Origin: Desulfotomaculum sp.
GTDB lineage: Bacteria > Bacillota > Desulfotomaculia > Desulfotomaculales > Nap2-2B
Assembly: GCA_003513005.1 (NCBI GenBank)
Contig: DOTD01000075.1
Location: forward strand, 1-16,858
Reading direction: 5' to 3'
DNA length: 16,858 bases
The position numbers were made by a program, and so were the translations under genes. Positions 6,983 to 14,892 of the stretch are shown here, piece after piece (position 1 is the first letter of the stretch; every line of letters starts with the position of its first letter). The notes beneath the pieces are model-generated. The model made no database searches and had not been told where the DNA came from. It saw only the letters and a list, made by a program, of their open reading frames with translations.

Positions 6983-7657
6983 CTATGTTTTGTCAGCAAA
7001 AACATGGTTGCCGATGCAGCCAATTACCGGAAGATTTCGTATCCACTGATCCGAGGCTATCTCAGGATTATAGAAAAACAGGGCCCCACCGGTAGGATCT
7101 TCGCCCAACACAGCCTGAATCGCTGCATTAACGGCTGTTTCGTCAGGGGTCAGGTTTATTGAGCCGTCGGCTACGGGAGTGAATTGATAAACACAATCAG
7201 CGCTCTGCATAATTACGTCTTTGATGCTTTTAGGAAAAGCAGGGTTATCGACCCGGTTCAGGATAACAGCGCCAACAGCCACCTGCCCCGTAAAACTCTC
7301 GCCGCGTGCCTCTGCGTAAATCGCTTTGGCAAGAAGCATCAGATCATCTCTAAAAACGCTTCCACGGGAAAGAAACGTTGGTGAAAAACCATTTTCCCTG
7401 CCAGGTATAATAACAATTTCACCTGGTCTGATTAAAGCACTGTGCAGTTTATTAATTTTTATTAAATCGGCAAGAGAAACGTTGAAGTCCCCGGCAATGC
7501 CTGATAAAGTGTCTCCGGTTTTTATCTTATAGCTGATTAGGTACCTGCAGTCTGTAAAATCTTTTTCCTCAGCCCAGCACTGGTAACAGGCGCAGATAGC
7601 GATAAAAACCACGAAGGATATTATCACGACCGGTTTTAACAGTCTTATTTTAGTCAC
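6983..7657 (-). CDS. LysM-SleB type spore cortex-lytic / cell wall hydrolase
   Basis: 224 residues from a GTG at 7657 preceded by AAAGGAG at 7-bp spacing. Residues 9-29 form a signal peptide or anchor. Residues 42-85 are one LysM domain (YKIKTGDTLSGIAGDFNVSL ... PGEIVIIPG) binding glycan. Residues 107-222 are the SleB/CwlJ hydrolase_2 domain, with LLAKAIYAEARGES (108-121) bearing the likely catalytic E116, AVGAVILNRV, and GGALFFYNP (190-198). Such enzymes are lytic transglycosylases acting on muramic-lactam cortex in germination, although vegetative relatives exist. With the BofC-like gene this supports a spore former. It is divergent from the TolC-like gene. SleB proper uses a PG_binding_1 domain instead of LysM, so I leave the symbol empty. 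Confidence 0.88.
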   Translation of the reverse strand: MTKIRLLKPVVIISFVVFIAICACYQCWAEEKDFTDCRYLISYKIKTGDTLSGIAGDFNVSLADLIKINKLHSALIRPGEIVIIPGRENGFSPTFLSRGSVFRDDLMLLAKAIYAEARGESFTGQVAVGAVILNRVDNPAFPKSIKDVIMQSADCVYQFTPVADGSINLTPDETAVNAAIQAVLGEDPTGGALFFYNPEIASDQWIRNLPVIGCIGNHVFADKT

Positions 7658-7710
7658 CTTTTTCTCCTTTCTAAAATAGTTATTTTTATCCGAAAAATAC
7701 TCTTACAATC

Positions 7711-7735
7711 ATGTATTATATTCCTTATATTACAT
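7711..7735. promoter_or_regulatory. AT-rich palindrome with embedded -10 in the divergent sleB/tolC gap
   Basis: ATGTATTATA (7711-7720) and TATATTACAT (7726-7735) are inverted with 9 of 10 matches around TTCCT. Read on minus, the left arm contains a perfect TATAAT (7720-7715) at about 58 bases from the sleB-like GTG, but no good -35 is found at 17-18 bp (GGTATA). It could be an operator overlapping a promoter, or chance in a very AT-rich gap. Confidence 0.35.
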
Positions 7736-7833
7736 AATATACCTCATTGCATATATTTAATAAATTGATTAAAATAAAATGATAAAAAGGTTTTTACAAT
7801 AATCTTGAATATTTTACAAAAGGGGTGTCGCAT

Positions 7834-8961
7834 TTGCGCAAATACCTTATCTTACTTGTAATATTAAGCTTGCTATTAACTATGCCCGGAACCTTATCCG
7901 CCTTCGCCCAGCAAGAACCTGCCGCAACCGGAACAGCGCAGCCTGAAGCGGCTGGCCTTACCTTAAAACAGGCTGTAGATCTGGCCCTGATCCATAGTGA
8001 ATCTGTTCAGAAAGCCGAGAAAGAAATCGATCGCACATGGGATTTGCGCGAGGAAAGCAATAAAAAAATTGATTATGTACCTGCGCAGACAGCAGGAAAT
8101 CCTGAGCTCGAAATCACCTGGAGCCAGCTTCTCGCTGATGATCTTATCTGGCGCATGTCATCCAGGGAATTAACTGTTGAACAGGACAAAGTAGCTTTAG
8201 GAACCTGCCAAAAATACTGGGCAATTATTTCCGGCCTGGATAAAGTAAACGCCGCTCAGGATGCGGTTACAAAAGCACAGTGGGATCTACGCATAGGAAG
8301 GGCTACTTTTGTTGTGGGAATAATTTCACAGCCTGCCCTTTTAGCTATTCAGGCACAGGCTTCACAAGCTGATGCTTCCCTGACGGCGGCTAAAAATGAA
8401 CTTGACAACGCATATATGTCTTTTGACCAACTTATCGGCGCATCCACAACGGAACGGCCGGTTTTATCCGATACCCTGAACTATGTTCCCCTTTCCGTGG
8501 ACAATCTGGATAATGAGGTAGGCAGGATAGTCAGTAAGAGCCCCAGCGTCTGGCTCGCCCAGGAATCGGTCAACCTTCAGAGTTATTATAAGGATATGAT
8601 TATGTACACAGGTGAATACAGGCCTTATAAGGTTAGAAAAATTGAGGTGGAGCAGGCGGAACTAGATGCCTCAAGCGCAAAGAAGATAATGAAAGAGATT
8701 ACGTACTCTTTGTACTACAATGTGAAAACACTTGAAGAAACGCAAACGGCATTACAGGAAAGTATCAAGGCAGCCGAGGAAAACCTCCGTGTCAGCAAAC
8801 TAAAATTTGACCTGGGCATGGTTACCAGCGCGGATGTAGCCGCTGCACAGGCAACACTGTCTGATTTAAAACAAAATAATATTCAAGCTATATCCCAGCA
8901 TGCTTACCTCAAGCTTGCTTTTGAAAAACCATGGGCACATGTAAGCCTAACATCCGGTTAA
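7834..8961 (+). CDS. TolC/OEP-family secreted coiled-coil protein
   Basis: 375 residues from TTG at 7834, favoured because AAAAGGGG lies eight bases ahead; a GTG at 7825 is in frame but too close to that site. A signal peptide covers the first ~27 residues, cut near AFAQQ. The mature part starts with LTLKQAVDLALIHSESVQKAEKEI, the OEP repeat start, and ends with a second repeat (EENLRVSKLKFDLGMVTSADVAAAQATLSDLK) typical of TolC helices. Alanine-rich helical stretches fill the rest. TolC proteins normally form outer-membrane channels of 420-480 residues. This one is shorter and in what looks like a Firmicute, where such proteins occur with unknown role. No efflux pump partner genes are adjacent. 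Family is fairly sure, function is not. Confidence 0.8.
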   Translation: MRKYLILLVILSLLLTMPGTLSAFAQQEPAATGTAQPEAAGLTLKQAVDLALIHSESVQKAEKEIDRTWDLREESNKKIDYVPAQTAGNPELEITWSQLLADDLIWRMSSRELTVEQDKVALGTCQKYWAIISGLDKVNAAQDAVTKAQWDLRIGRATFVVGIISQPALLAIQAQASQADASLTAAKNELDNAYMSFDQLIGASTTERPVLSDTLNYVPLSVDNLDNEVGRIVSKSPSVWLAQESVNLQSYYKDMIMYTGEYRPYKVRKIEVEQAELDASSAKKIMKEITYSLYYNVKTLEETQTALQESIKAAEENLRVSKLKFDLGMVTSADVAAAQATLSDLKQNNIQAISQHAYLKLAFEKPWAHVSLTSG

Positions 8962-9010
8962 ATCCCATGTTGATCCAGCGCCAGCTAAAAGATGAAAAGG
9001 TCCGTATTCA

Positions 9011-9355
9011 TTAAAACCAAGTGTAATTCAAATTATCATTGTCTATCGCTTTACCGGTTATATCAGCACCATCAAAATCGGTATCCTCAATTATGCTGTT
9101 GATTTCTGATTTTAAGGCATTTAAGAAACTCTTTACTTTTGTTTTACTGACATCCTCCAGGTTGTCATAATCATCAGCGTTACTAAAGTCCAAGGTGGCT
9201 TCATAAACCAGTTCGTCCTCGTCACCGCTGAGTCTGATGTCCACATCTATATTATCATCACCGAAATAATAATCACCCGCGTCTGCAAAATAATCGTCAA
9301 GCTCGTCTTCGATATCGCTGACACTGCTGATATCACTGTTGTCGGTATTGTGAAC
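9011..9355 (-). pseudogene. C-terminal remnant of an acidic secreted/surface protein
   Basis: Minus-strand frame open from just after a TAG at 9358-9356 to a TAA at 9013-9011. It reads a very acidic Asp/Glu/Asn-rich segment (DISSVSDIEDELDDYFADAGDYYF), then alternating strand-like VDIRLSGDEDELVYEATLDF and helix-like SKTKVKSFLNALKSEINSIIED, then DFDGADITGKA. The first in-frame ATG is at 9244, giving a 77-residue ORF without a convincing ribosome binding site. The TAG is in the same frame as the helical segment upstream, so the two look like one gene broken by a stop. I do not recognise the domain. A separately expressed 77-residue protein is possible but unlikely. Confidence 0.55.
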
Positions 9356-9612
9356 CTAGTTGTACGAACCGGGCTGAGTATCTTCCACAACCTTCTTCAA
9401 ATGTTCATCTAATCGCTCCAGAAAGGCATCAGCCTGCTCCTCCGTAACCAATCGTGCCGGCATCTACCGCATTCTCAATAGCTGTGGTTTGCAGTTCCTC
9501 CAGTTGATCAAGAAGCTCATCCTCATCCACATCATAGTCCTCAGCAATTTCGACCAGTGTTTGGCCATCTTTTAAAGCGTCGATGATAGTTTCCTCGTCT
9601 ACGTTTAAATTT
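9356..9612 (-). pseudogene. Helical-repeat remnant with frameshift, upstream half of the broken surface protein
   Basis: Reading minus from about 9612: NLNVDEETIIDALKDGQTLV, EIAEDYDVDEDELLDQL, then ENAVDAG. The frame then shifts near 9451-9460 and continues RLVTEEQADAFLERLDEHLK, then a TAG at 9358. The spliced pattern (ALKDGQTLxEIAE ... AVDAGRLTEEQADxxLERL) is a recurrent helical module of secreted Firmicute proteins. No start codon exists in this frame; a TGA (9626-9624) closes it upstream, so signal peptide and N-terminus are gone. One frameshift, one internal stop and a lost 5' end together make it a decayed gene. Confidence 0.7.
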
Positions 9613-9817
9613 CCGCTATTTGTTCAATAAGGTTGCCACCAATTTGTTCAGATATCTGTCCTCCACATTGTGGCTGACAGCCTTGCTGTTGAAAAGGTTG
9701 CTGCTGGCAGAAAGACTGTTGGCGGTTCTTAAAAAACAACGAAATGACCCATGCGCATATTACAAAACTTAATAAAAATTTTTCGCCAAAATAAAGTGAT
9801 GCATGTGGTAAAAACAT
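9605..9817 (-). CDS. Small Q/C-rich single-pass membrane ORF, doubtful
   Basis: 70 residues: a hydrophobic segment at about 13-29 (LLSFVICAWVISLFF), then NRQQSFCQQQPFQQQGCQPQ with seven tandem-like Gln-rich bits and three Cys, then an amphipathic tail QISEQIGGNLIEQIAEI. Topology suggests an anchored short protein. There is no ribosome binding site before the ATG at 9817. The tail slightly overlaps the decayed gene in another frame, so it may itself be debris of that locus. I do not recognise any family. Confidence 0.35.
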   Translation of the reverse strand: MFLPHASLYFGEKFLLSFVICAWVISLFFKNRQQSFCQQQPFQQQGCQPQCGGQISEQIGGNLIEQIAEI

Positions 9818-9992
9818 TTATAAACATCTGATTGCTGTTGAATTATCAAAACTCCATTCAGCTTCTAAAAAAGCTAATTTTTTATGTTCATAAACTTGTA
9901 GTACAGTGGCAATAATAAAAAAGAATTCTTCGCATTTTATTCCATTATGCTCTTAAAGCAGGGATTATTTATAAATAAAGGGAGGTTATTAG

Positions 9993-10715
9993 GTGACAAC
10001 GCTTTTTTTGTCCTGGGCTATCGTGATTATAGCAGTTTTTTCCATTGTCTTTTTTTGGGTCAGAAAAAATCGTCTCAAGGCAGCGGGACAATCACAGGTA
10101 GAAGAAATGAACCGGTTTCTAGCTGATTTAAAGGAAGAATTCTCTTCTGAACTAACACCATCGGGTCCTCTTCCGGATTATCAGTTTCCAAAAGAGGAAC
10201 TGCCGCATTCTTACGGAATCGACCGGCTGGTTCTTTTAGCCAGGGATCCATACTGGCTTTATGCATACTGGGAAGTAACGGCAACAAAAATGGCAGAGTT
10301 TTCTTCAATACATGGCGCCTGGGAAGCTTCCTGGCCGGTTCTCAGGGTATACGATGTAACAGGTATTACATTTAACGGACAAAATGCAAATCAGTATATT
10401 GATATAGGGATAAATGATCAGGCAAATAATTGGCATATCAATACAGGAGAACCTGATCGCACATTCTGCGTAGATCTGGGAAGGCAGTTTCCTGACGGCC
10501 GTTTTATAACACTTCTTCGTTCAAATATGGTAACAACTCCCCGGGCATCCCTTTCCGACCGTGAAGACGAGGAATGGATGTGGATAGAGGGAATTTACCG
10601 TTCAATCCGTCATCAATACGGTATAAGTTCGCCGCTTTTTGCTGAAGAAATAGCCGAGAGAGCCAGAATAATACCGCTTGGGGTTAGCTCACCCGGACAT
10701 TGGCCAGAATATTAA
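9993..10715 (+). CDS. DUF4912 domain protein with N-terminal membrane anchor
   Basis: 240 residues from GTG at 9993, with AAGGGAGG seven bases before. Residues 4-22 form a membrane helix, 23-70 a charged linker, and from about residue 74 (YGIDRLVLLARDPYWLYAYWEVT) through LRVYDVTGI, WHINTGEPDRTFCVDLGR and a C-terminal WIEGIYRSI runs the DUF4912 domain. The domain has an immunoglobulin-like, carbohydrate-module flavour (aromatic-rich YWLYAYWEV) and is often found next to GH57 and glycosyltransferase genes. That fits its position 31 bases before the GH57 gene. A glucan-binding or scaffolding role at the membrane is inferred, not known. Confidence 0.85.
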   Translation: MTTLFLSWAIVIIAVFSIVFFWVRKNRLKAAGQSQVEEMNRFLADLKEEFSSELTPSGPLPDYQFPKEELPHSYGIDRLVLLARDPYWLYAYWEVTATKMAEFSSIHGAWEASWPVLRVYDVTGITFNGQNANQYIDIGINDQANNWHINTGEPDRTFCVDLGRQFPDGRFITLLRSNMVTTPRASLSDREDEEWMWIEGIYRSIRHQYGISSPLFAEEIAERARIIPLGVSSPGHWPEY

Positions 10716-10746
10716 TAAAAAATGATTTTGGGGAGAAAAATTATAA

Positions 10747-12333
10747 ATGGGGAAAAAAGGTTACCTAGCAATGGTTTTACATGCTCATCTGCCTTATATC
10801 CGTCATCCGGAAAATGAATTTTTTCTTGAGGAAAGATGGCTTTACGAAGCGATTACCGAAACTTATATACCCCTGATCGATATTTTCGATCGCCTCGATA
10901 GAGAAGGTGTCGATTTCGCTTTAACAATTTCTCTTTCTCCTCCGCTGGTTTCTATGTTTGCTGATTCACTGCTGCAGCAGCGCTATCTAAATCATCTAAA
11001 AAAACAAATCGAACTGGCGGATAAGGAAGTGCAGCGCACCTCATATACTCCTTTTTATGAAACAGCACTGGTCTACCAAAAAAGACTTAATCAATCGCGC
11101 CGTATATTCTTGGAATACAACTGCAACTTGGTTAATGCTTTCAAGAAATACCAGGATTCCGGAAAAATCGAGATTATTACCTGTGCGGCAACCCATGGTT
11201 ATCTGCCGTTATTAATGACTGAGCCTGAAGCAGTACGTGCGCAGGTTGCCATGGCTGTCAATCTGCACAAAAAATATTTTGGAAGGGACCCTGCGGGCAT
11301 TTGGCTGCCTGAATGCGCATATGCGGCAGGTCTTGATGATATATTGAAGGAATTTAACCTTCGTTTCTTTTTTCTTGACACACATGGAGTAATGTTTGCT
11401 TCCCACCGCCCCCGTTATGGTGTTTTTGCGCCAGTTTACTGCCCATCGGGAGTGGCGGCATTTGGGCGAGATCCCGAATCGTCAAAACAGGTTTGGAGCG
11501 CAAAAGAAGGCTATCCGGGAGATTATGACTACCGTGAATTTTACCGCGATATCGGTTTTGATCTCGATTATGATTATATAAAACCATATATACATCCTGA
11601 CGGAATCAGAATCAATACAGGATTTAAATATTACCGGATTACAGGAAATTCTCATCACAAAGAACCCTACAATCCGGGACAAGCCCGGGAAAAAGCATCT
11701 TTACACGCAGGAAACTTTATGTTTAACAGGGAACTCCAGATCAACCACCTGAATTCCCTCATGGACAGGCTGCCTATTATTGTCACGCCTTACGACGCTG
11801 AATTGTTCGGGCATTGGTGGTTTGAAGGTCCCCAGTGGCTTGAATACTTGATTCGCAAGATTTGTTATGATCAGGATACCATTGAGTTAACCACACCCAG
11901 CAAATATCTTGATCAATATCCCTGCAATCAGGTTGTCATTCCGTGCGCGTCAAGCTGGGGCAACAAAGGATATTATGAAGTCTGGCTCTGCAGGGCAAAT
12001 GATTGGATTTACCGGCACCTTCATCTCGCCGCGGCAAGGATGGTTGATTTAGCCAAATCTTATCCTGAAGCAAGCGGGCTGCGCCACCGGGCACTAAATC
12101 AGTCTGCAAGGGAATTGATGCTGGCTCAAAGCAGCGATTGGGCTTTCATTATGTCCACGGGAACGATGGTGGATTACGCTGTTAAACGTACCAAAACACA
12201 TCTTATAAATTTTTTAAGGCTTTATGATGAAATTAAGAATAATCATATAAGTGAAGATTGGTTAAAAACATTGGAAGACAAAAATAATCTCTTTTCAGAT
12301 ATTGATTACAGCTTATACCAACGGAATGCCTAG
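10747..12333 (+). CDS. GH57 family alpha-glucan branching enzyme-like protein (DUF1957)
   Basis: 528 residues, about the length of GH57 branching enzymes. The N-terminal (beta/alpha)7 barrel opens with LHAHLPYIRHPE (11-22). The nucleophile is E189 in GIWLPECAY (184-192), and the acid/base is D350 in VTPYDAELFGHWWFEGPQWL. The C-terminal helical DUF1957 region includes AQSSDWAFIMSTGTMVDYA. These match archaeal and Thermotoga 1,4-alpha-glucan branching enzymes, where E183 and D354 are catalytic. It is probably cytoplasmic (no signal peptide). GGGGAG lies 12 bases before the ATG. It would transfer alpha-1,4 chains to alpha-1,6 branches on a glycogen-like polymer. It converges on the NTase/GT operon across a strong terminator. 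Alpha-amylase activity is the main alternative. Confidence 0.88.
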   Translation: MGKKGYLAMVLHAHLPYIRHPENEFFLEERWLYEAITETYIPLIDIFDRLDREGVDFALTISLSPPLVSMFADSLLQQRYLNHLKKQIELADKEVQRTSYTPFYETALVYQKRLNQSRRIFLEYNCNLVNAFKKYQDSGKIEIITCAATHGYLPLLMTEPEAVRAQVAMAVNLHKKYFGRDPAGIWLPECAYAAGLDDILKEFNLRFFFLDTHGVMFASHRPRYGVFAPVYCPSGVAAFGRDPESSKQVWSAKEGYPGDYDYREFYRDIGFDLDYDYIKPYIHPDGIRINTGFKYYRITGNSHHKEPYNPGQAREKASLHAGNFMFNRELQINHLNSLMDRLPIIVTPYDAELFGHWWFEGPQWLEYLIRKICYDQDTIELTTPSKYLDQYPCNQVVIPCASSWGNKGYYEVWLCRANDWIYRHLHLAAARMVDLAKSYPEASGLRHRALNQSARELMLAQSSDWAFIMSTGTMVDYAVKRTKTHLINFLRLYDEIKNNHISEDWLKTLEDKNNLFSDIDYSLYQRNA

Positions 12334-12353
12334 CTTTGCTGTAACAGATAAGT

Positions 12354-12388
12354 AAGACCCAGCTCTTTTCTAGAAACTGGGTCTTTTT
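12354..12388 (+). terminator. Rho-independent terminator after the GH57 gene
   Basis: AAGACCCAG (12354-12362) pairs with CTGGGTCTT (12377-12385) around a 14-base loop, followed by TTT and then AGTTTTT. It ends the DUF4912-GH57 transcript. On minus, the flanking T-run is weak (CTTACTT), so it may only partly stop the convergent operon. Confidence 0.85.
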
Positions 12389-12395
12389 AGTTTTT

Positions 12396-14870
12396 CTAGC
12401 TTTTATCTATTATTTCACTAATCTTTTTAATATACAGGTCTGCTAAAGACTCTGCAATTTCCATAGATGCTCCTTCGCTGAAAACTCTGCAAACCGGCTC
12501 TTCCGGATCAGGAAGCACTAAAGCCCATCCGTCATTGTGAAATACTTTTACACCGTCCAAAAGCTGCATCTCTTGTTCTGTTTCAGTCAGAACCCGTATT
12601 ACACGCCCTTTTGCTTCCCAGGGCACAGATATTTCCTTCTTACTCACAAAAAATGAGGGTATTTCATCAATAAGTTCACCAAGGGAAAAACCTTGCTGAA
12701 CAGCAAAACCAAGGATTCCAAGAAGAGCGCCTAAAGCATCAAAATTTAATAAGAACTGTGATAAACCGCTGTATTCAATACAGCCCTGATCCTGGCCGAG
12801 GACTTTCTCGATCAAATCCTGAACGGCAGTCTTGGTTCTGATAACCCTGCCGTTATACTGCATGGCCAGGTTTTCAACAACCTGCGGCGCAGTAACAGGT
12901 ACGAATACAGGCCCTCTTTGCGATTTTAGAATGATCAATGCCGTCAGTACAACAAGCATATTATCCTGAATTAACCTACCGCGTTCATCAACCAGGACAA
13001 GATGATCGGCGTCCGGATCAATCAATACACCCGCCCATGCCCTTTCATTACAAACCATGCTTGAAACAGCGGGCAGCTTTTCAATACATTTTTCCCAACT
13101 CAACATTGCGCCGTCAGTACCGGAAAGGTTTAAATTTTTAAAGGTTAGATTTAAGGATTTACCCAGTGCAGTAATATATTTTTGCAGATTGTTCTGATCA
13201 CAGGCCAAAATTAAAGTTAGACCTGACTTCCGGATTAACTCAACGTCCACTCCTTTGAGTAATTCCTGCAGATATAGATCTGTTATTTTCCGAACATATC
13301 TTCTTAACCGGACGTGAGCCATATCCACTCTGGGAAAGTCATCACGGAAAAGTATATTTTCTATTTTTCTTTCTATGCCCCGTGAAATATTTCCGCCTTT
13401 TGCGTTAAAAAAGAGAATTGATACATGTTCTGGATTTCTCTGGGATATCTTGATATGAACACCCCCGGCAAGACCGAGATTTGAAACTGCAAACCGGTGT
13501 AAAGGAGTAATTACAGTCCCCAGATCGTAAACTACCGCGCCTGTTGATTGCATTCCGCTGGCCAGAGCTTCTTTTAACATCTGTGCCGGAGGATAATTGT
13601 CAGCGCTTACTGCAACCCGTGATTCCGCCCCAAGTACTGTACAAAATGCCGCGCCCAGACGGCAGGCCAGTTCTGCGGTAACTTCAATGTTGAACATCCC
13701 TGTGACTCCCTCTAAGCCAAATAGCTTTCTTGACCAACAGGCGCCCCAAATAAGGCTGTTATTTACAATACTGCCAGCTTCTGTCTGTTTATTAGGCCAG
13801 ATTTTTACTTCGGGTCTTACTATACTGCGTTCCTGAAGAACCGAATCGCTGCCTACGACAGCCCCTTCATACACTTCCGAGTTTGATCTCACTTGCACCC
13901 TGCTGCATAAAACTGCGCCCCTTAAAGCTGTTCCCGGGCCCAGGTATACATTATTCCACAGAACACTTTGTTTAAGTGAAGCATTTTCCTGAATAAGACA
14001 CCCGTCACCAATTGTCGTGTAAGGTGAAATCTTAACTCCGGCTCCGATACAGCAGCCATTTCCTATCAGAATCGGACCTTCAAGATGGCATTCCGCATGA
14101 AGGTCGACACCCTCCCCTATCCAGATTCCAGGTTTAACCTGTCTGGCTGAAATGCCTGTATTCACTTTTCCGGCTAAAACATCATAATGCGCTTGTATAT
14201 ATTGCTGAATATTACCTATATCACACCAGTATCCAGGCGACACAACTCCAAAAAGGGGTTTTTTGTCCCGAAGAAGAGCGGGGAAGAGATCCTGGCTAAA
14301 GTCAAACGATCGATTATCCGGTATGTAGTCCAGTACTTCCGGCTCCAATATATAAATCCCGGTATTTACCGTATCACTGAACACTTCTCCCCAGGCAGGC
14401 TTTTCTAAAAAACGGGTTATCGTCCCATCCTGTTTTGTGATTACAACCCCGTACTCCAAAGGACATCCCACACGTGTGAGGACCAGCGTTGCAATTGCTC
14501 CACGCTTGCGGTGAAAGTCCACAGCCGCTGATAAATCCAGGTCGGTAAGCGCATCGCCGCTGATGACAAGAAAAGTCTCGTCAAGGAAGGTCTGGGCGTT
14601 TTTCACACTTCCCGCCGTACCCAGCGGAACCTCTTCTATAAAATACTGCATAGAAACACCCTGTTCTGAACCGTTTCCAAAAAAACTGCGGATAAATTCA
14701 GGCTTATACTGGAGTGTAACACCGATATTGTAAAACCCGTGTTTCTTAAGAAGTTCCACTATATGAAACATTACCGGCCTGTTGACTACAGGCGCCATCG
14801 GCTTTGGCCGTCCACAGGTTATGGGACGCAGACGTGAACCTTCGCCACCCGCCATTATAATAGTCTTCAT
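12396..14870 (-). CDS. Nucleotidyltransferase / left-handed beta-helix / phosphohexomutase fusion
   Basis: 824 residues. Residues 1-235 are a sugar-1-phosphate nucleotidyltransferase: GGEGSRLRP signature (8-16), K23 in PKP, D106 in SGDALTD, K157 in EKP. Residues 245-365 are hexapeptide-type left-handed beta-helix repeats (IGEGV, IGNGCCIGAGV, ISPYTTIGDG). Residues 385-824 align with alpha-D-phosphohexomutases: S476 in HIKISQRNPE at the phosphoserine loop, LIDPDADHLVLVDE (616-629) at the metal loop, EYSGLSQF (699-706) at the sugar loop, and PEEPVCRV (789-796) at the phosphate loop. The metal loop lacks the usual DGDADR (P619, H623) and the sugar loop lacks the ESGH histidine, so mutase activity is doubtful. 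It is usually annotated as mannose-1-phosphate guanylyltransferase; GDP- versus ADP/UDP-sugar cannot be resolved. It lies 22 bases after the GT4 gene, with AGAGGTG before ATG. Confidence 0.88.
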   Translation of the reverse strand: MKTIIMAGGEGSRLRPITCGRPKPMAPVVNRPVMFHIVELLKKHGFYNIGVTLQYKPEFIRSFFGNGSEQGVSMQYFIEEVPLGTAGSVKNAQTFLDETFLVISGDALTDLDLSAAVDFHRKRGAIATLVLTRVGCPLEYGVVITKQDGTITRFLEKPAWGEVFSDTVNTGIYILEPEVLDYIPDNRSFDFSQDLFPALLRDKKPLFGVVSPGYWCDIGNIQQYIQAHYDVLAGKVNTGISARQVKPGIWIGEGVDLHAECHLEGPILIGNGCCIGAGVKISPYTTIGDGCLIQENASLKQSVLWNNVYLGPGTALRGAVLCSRVQVRSNSEVYEGAVVGSDSVLQERSIVRPEVKIWPNKQTEAGSIVNNSLIWGACWSRKLFGLEGVTGMFNIEVTAELACRLGAAFCTVLGAESRVAVSADNYPPAQMLKEALASGMQSTGAVVYDLGTVITPLHRFAVSNLGLAGGVHIKISQRNPEHVSILFFNAKGGNISRGIERKIENILFRDDFPRVDMAHVRLRRYVRKITDLYLQELLKGVDVELIRKSGLTLILACDQNNLQKYITALGKSLNLTFKNLNLSGTDGAMLSWEKCIEKLPAVSSMVCNERAWAGVLIDPDADHLVLVDERGRLIQDNMLVVLTALIILKSQRGPVFVPVTAPQVVENLAMQYNGRVIRTKTAVQDLIEKVLGQDQGCIEYSGLSQFLLNFDALGALLGILGFAVQQGFSLGELIDEIPSFFVSKKEISVPWEAKGRVIRVLTETEQEMQLLDGVKVFHNDGWALVLPDPEEPVCRVFSEGASMEIAESLADLYIKKISEIIDKS

Positions 14871-14892
14871 TTAAGCACCTCTCTCCTGAAAA

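Noticed and set aside
9838..9890. AGCTT/AAGCT stem with T-run as a terminator
   Set aside because: Only a 5-bp AT-rich stem, and there is no plus-strand gene upstream that would need it.
11354..11682. Several minus and plus ORFs within the GH57 gene
   Set aside because: Shadows of a gene with intact catalytic motifs; no independent support.
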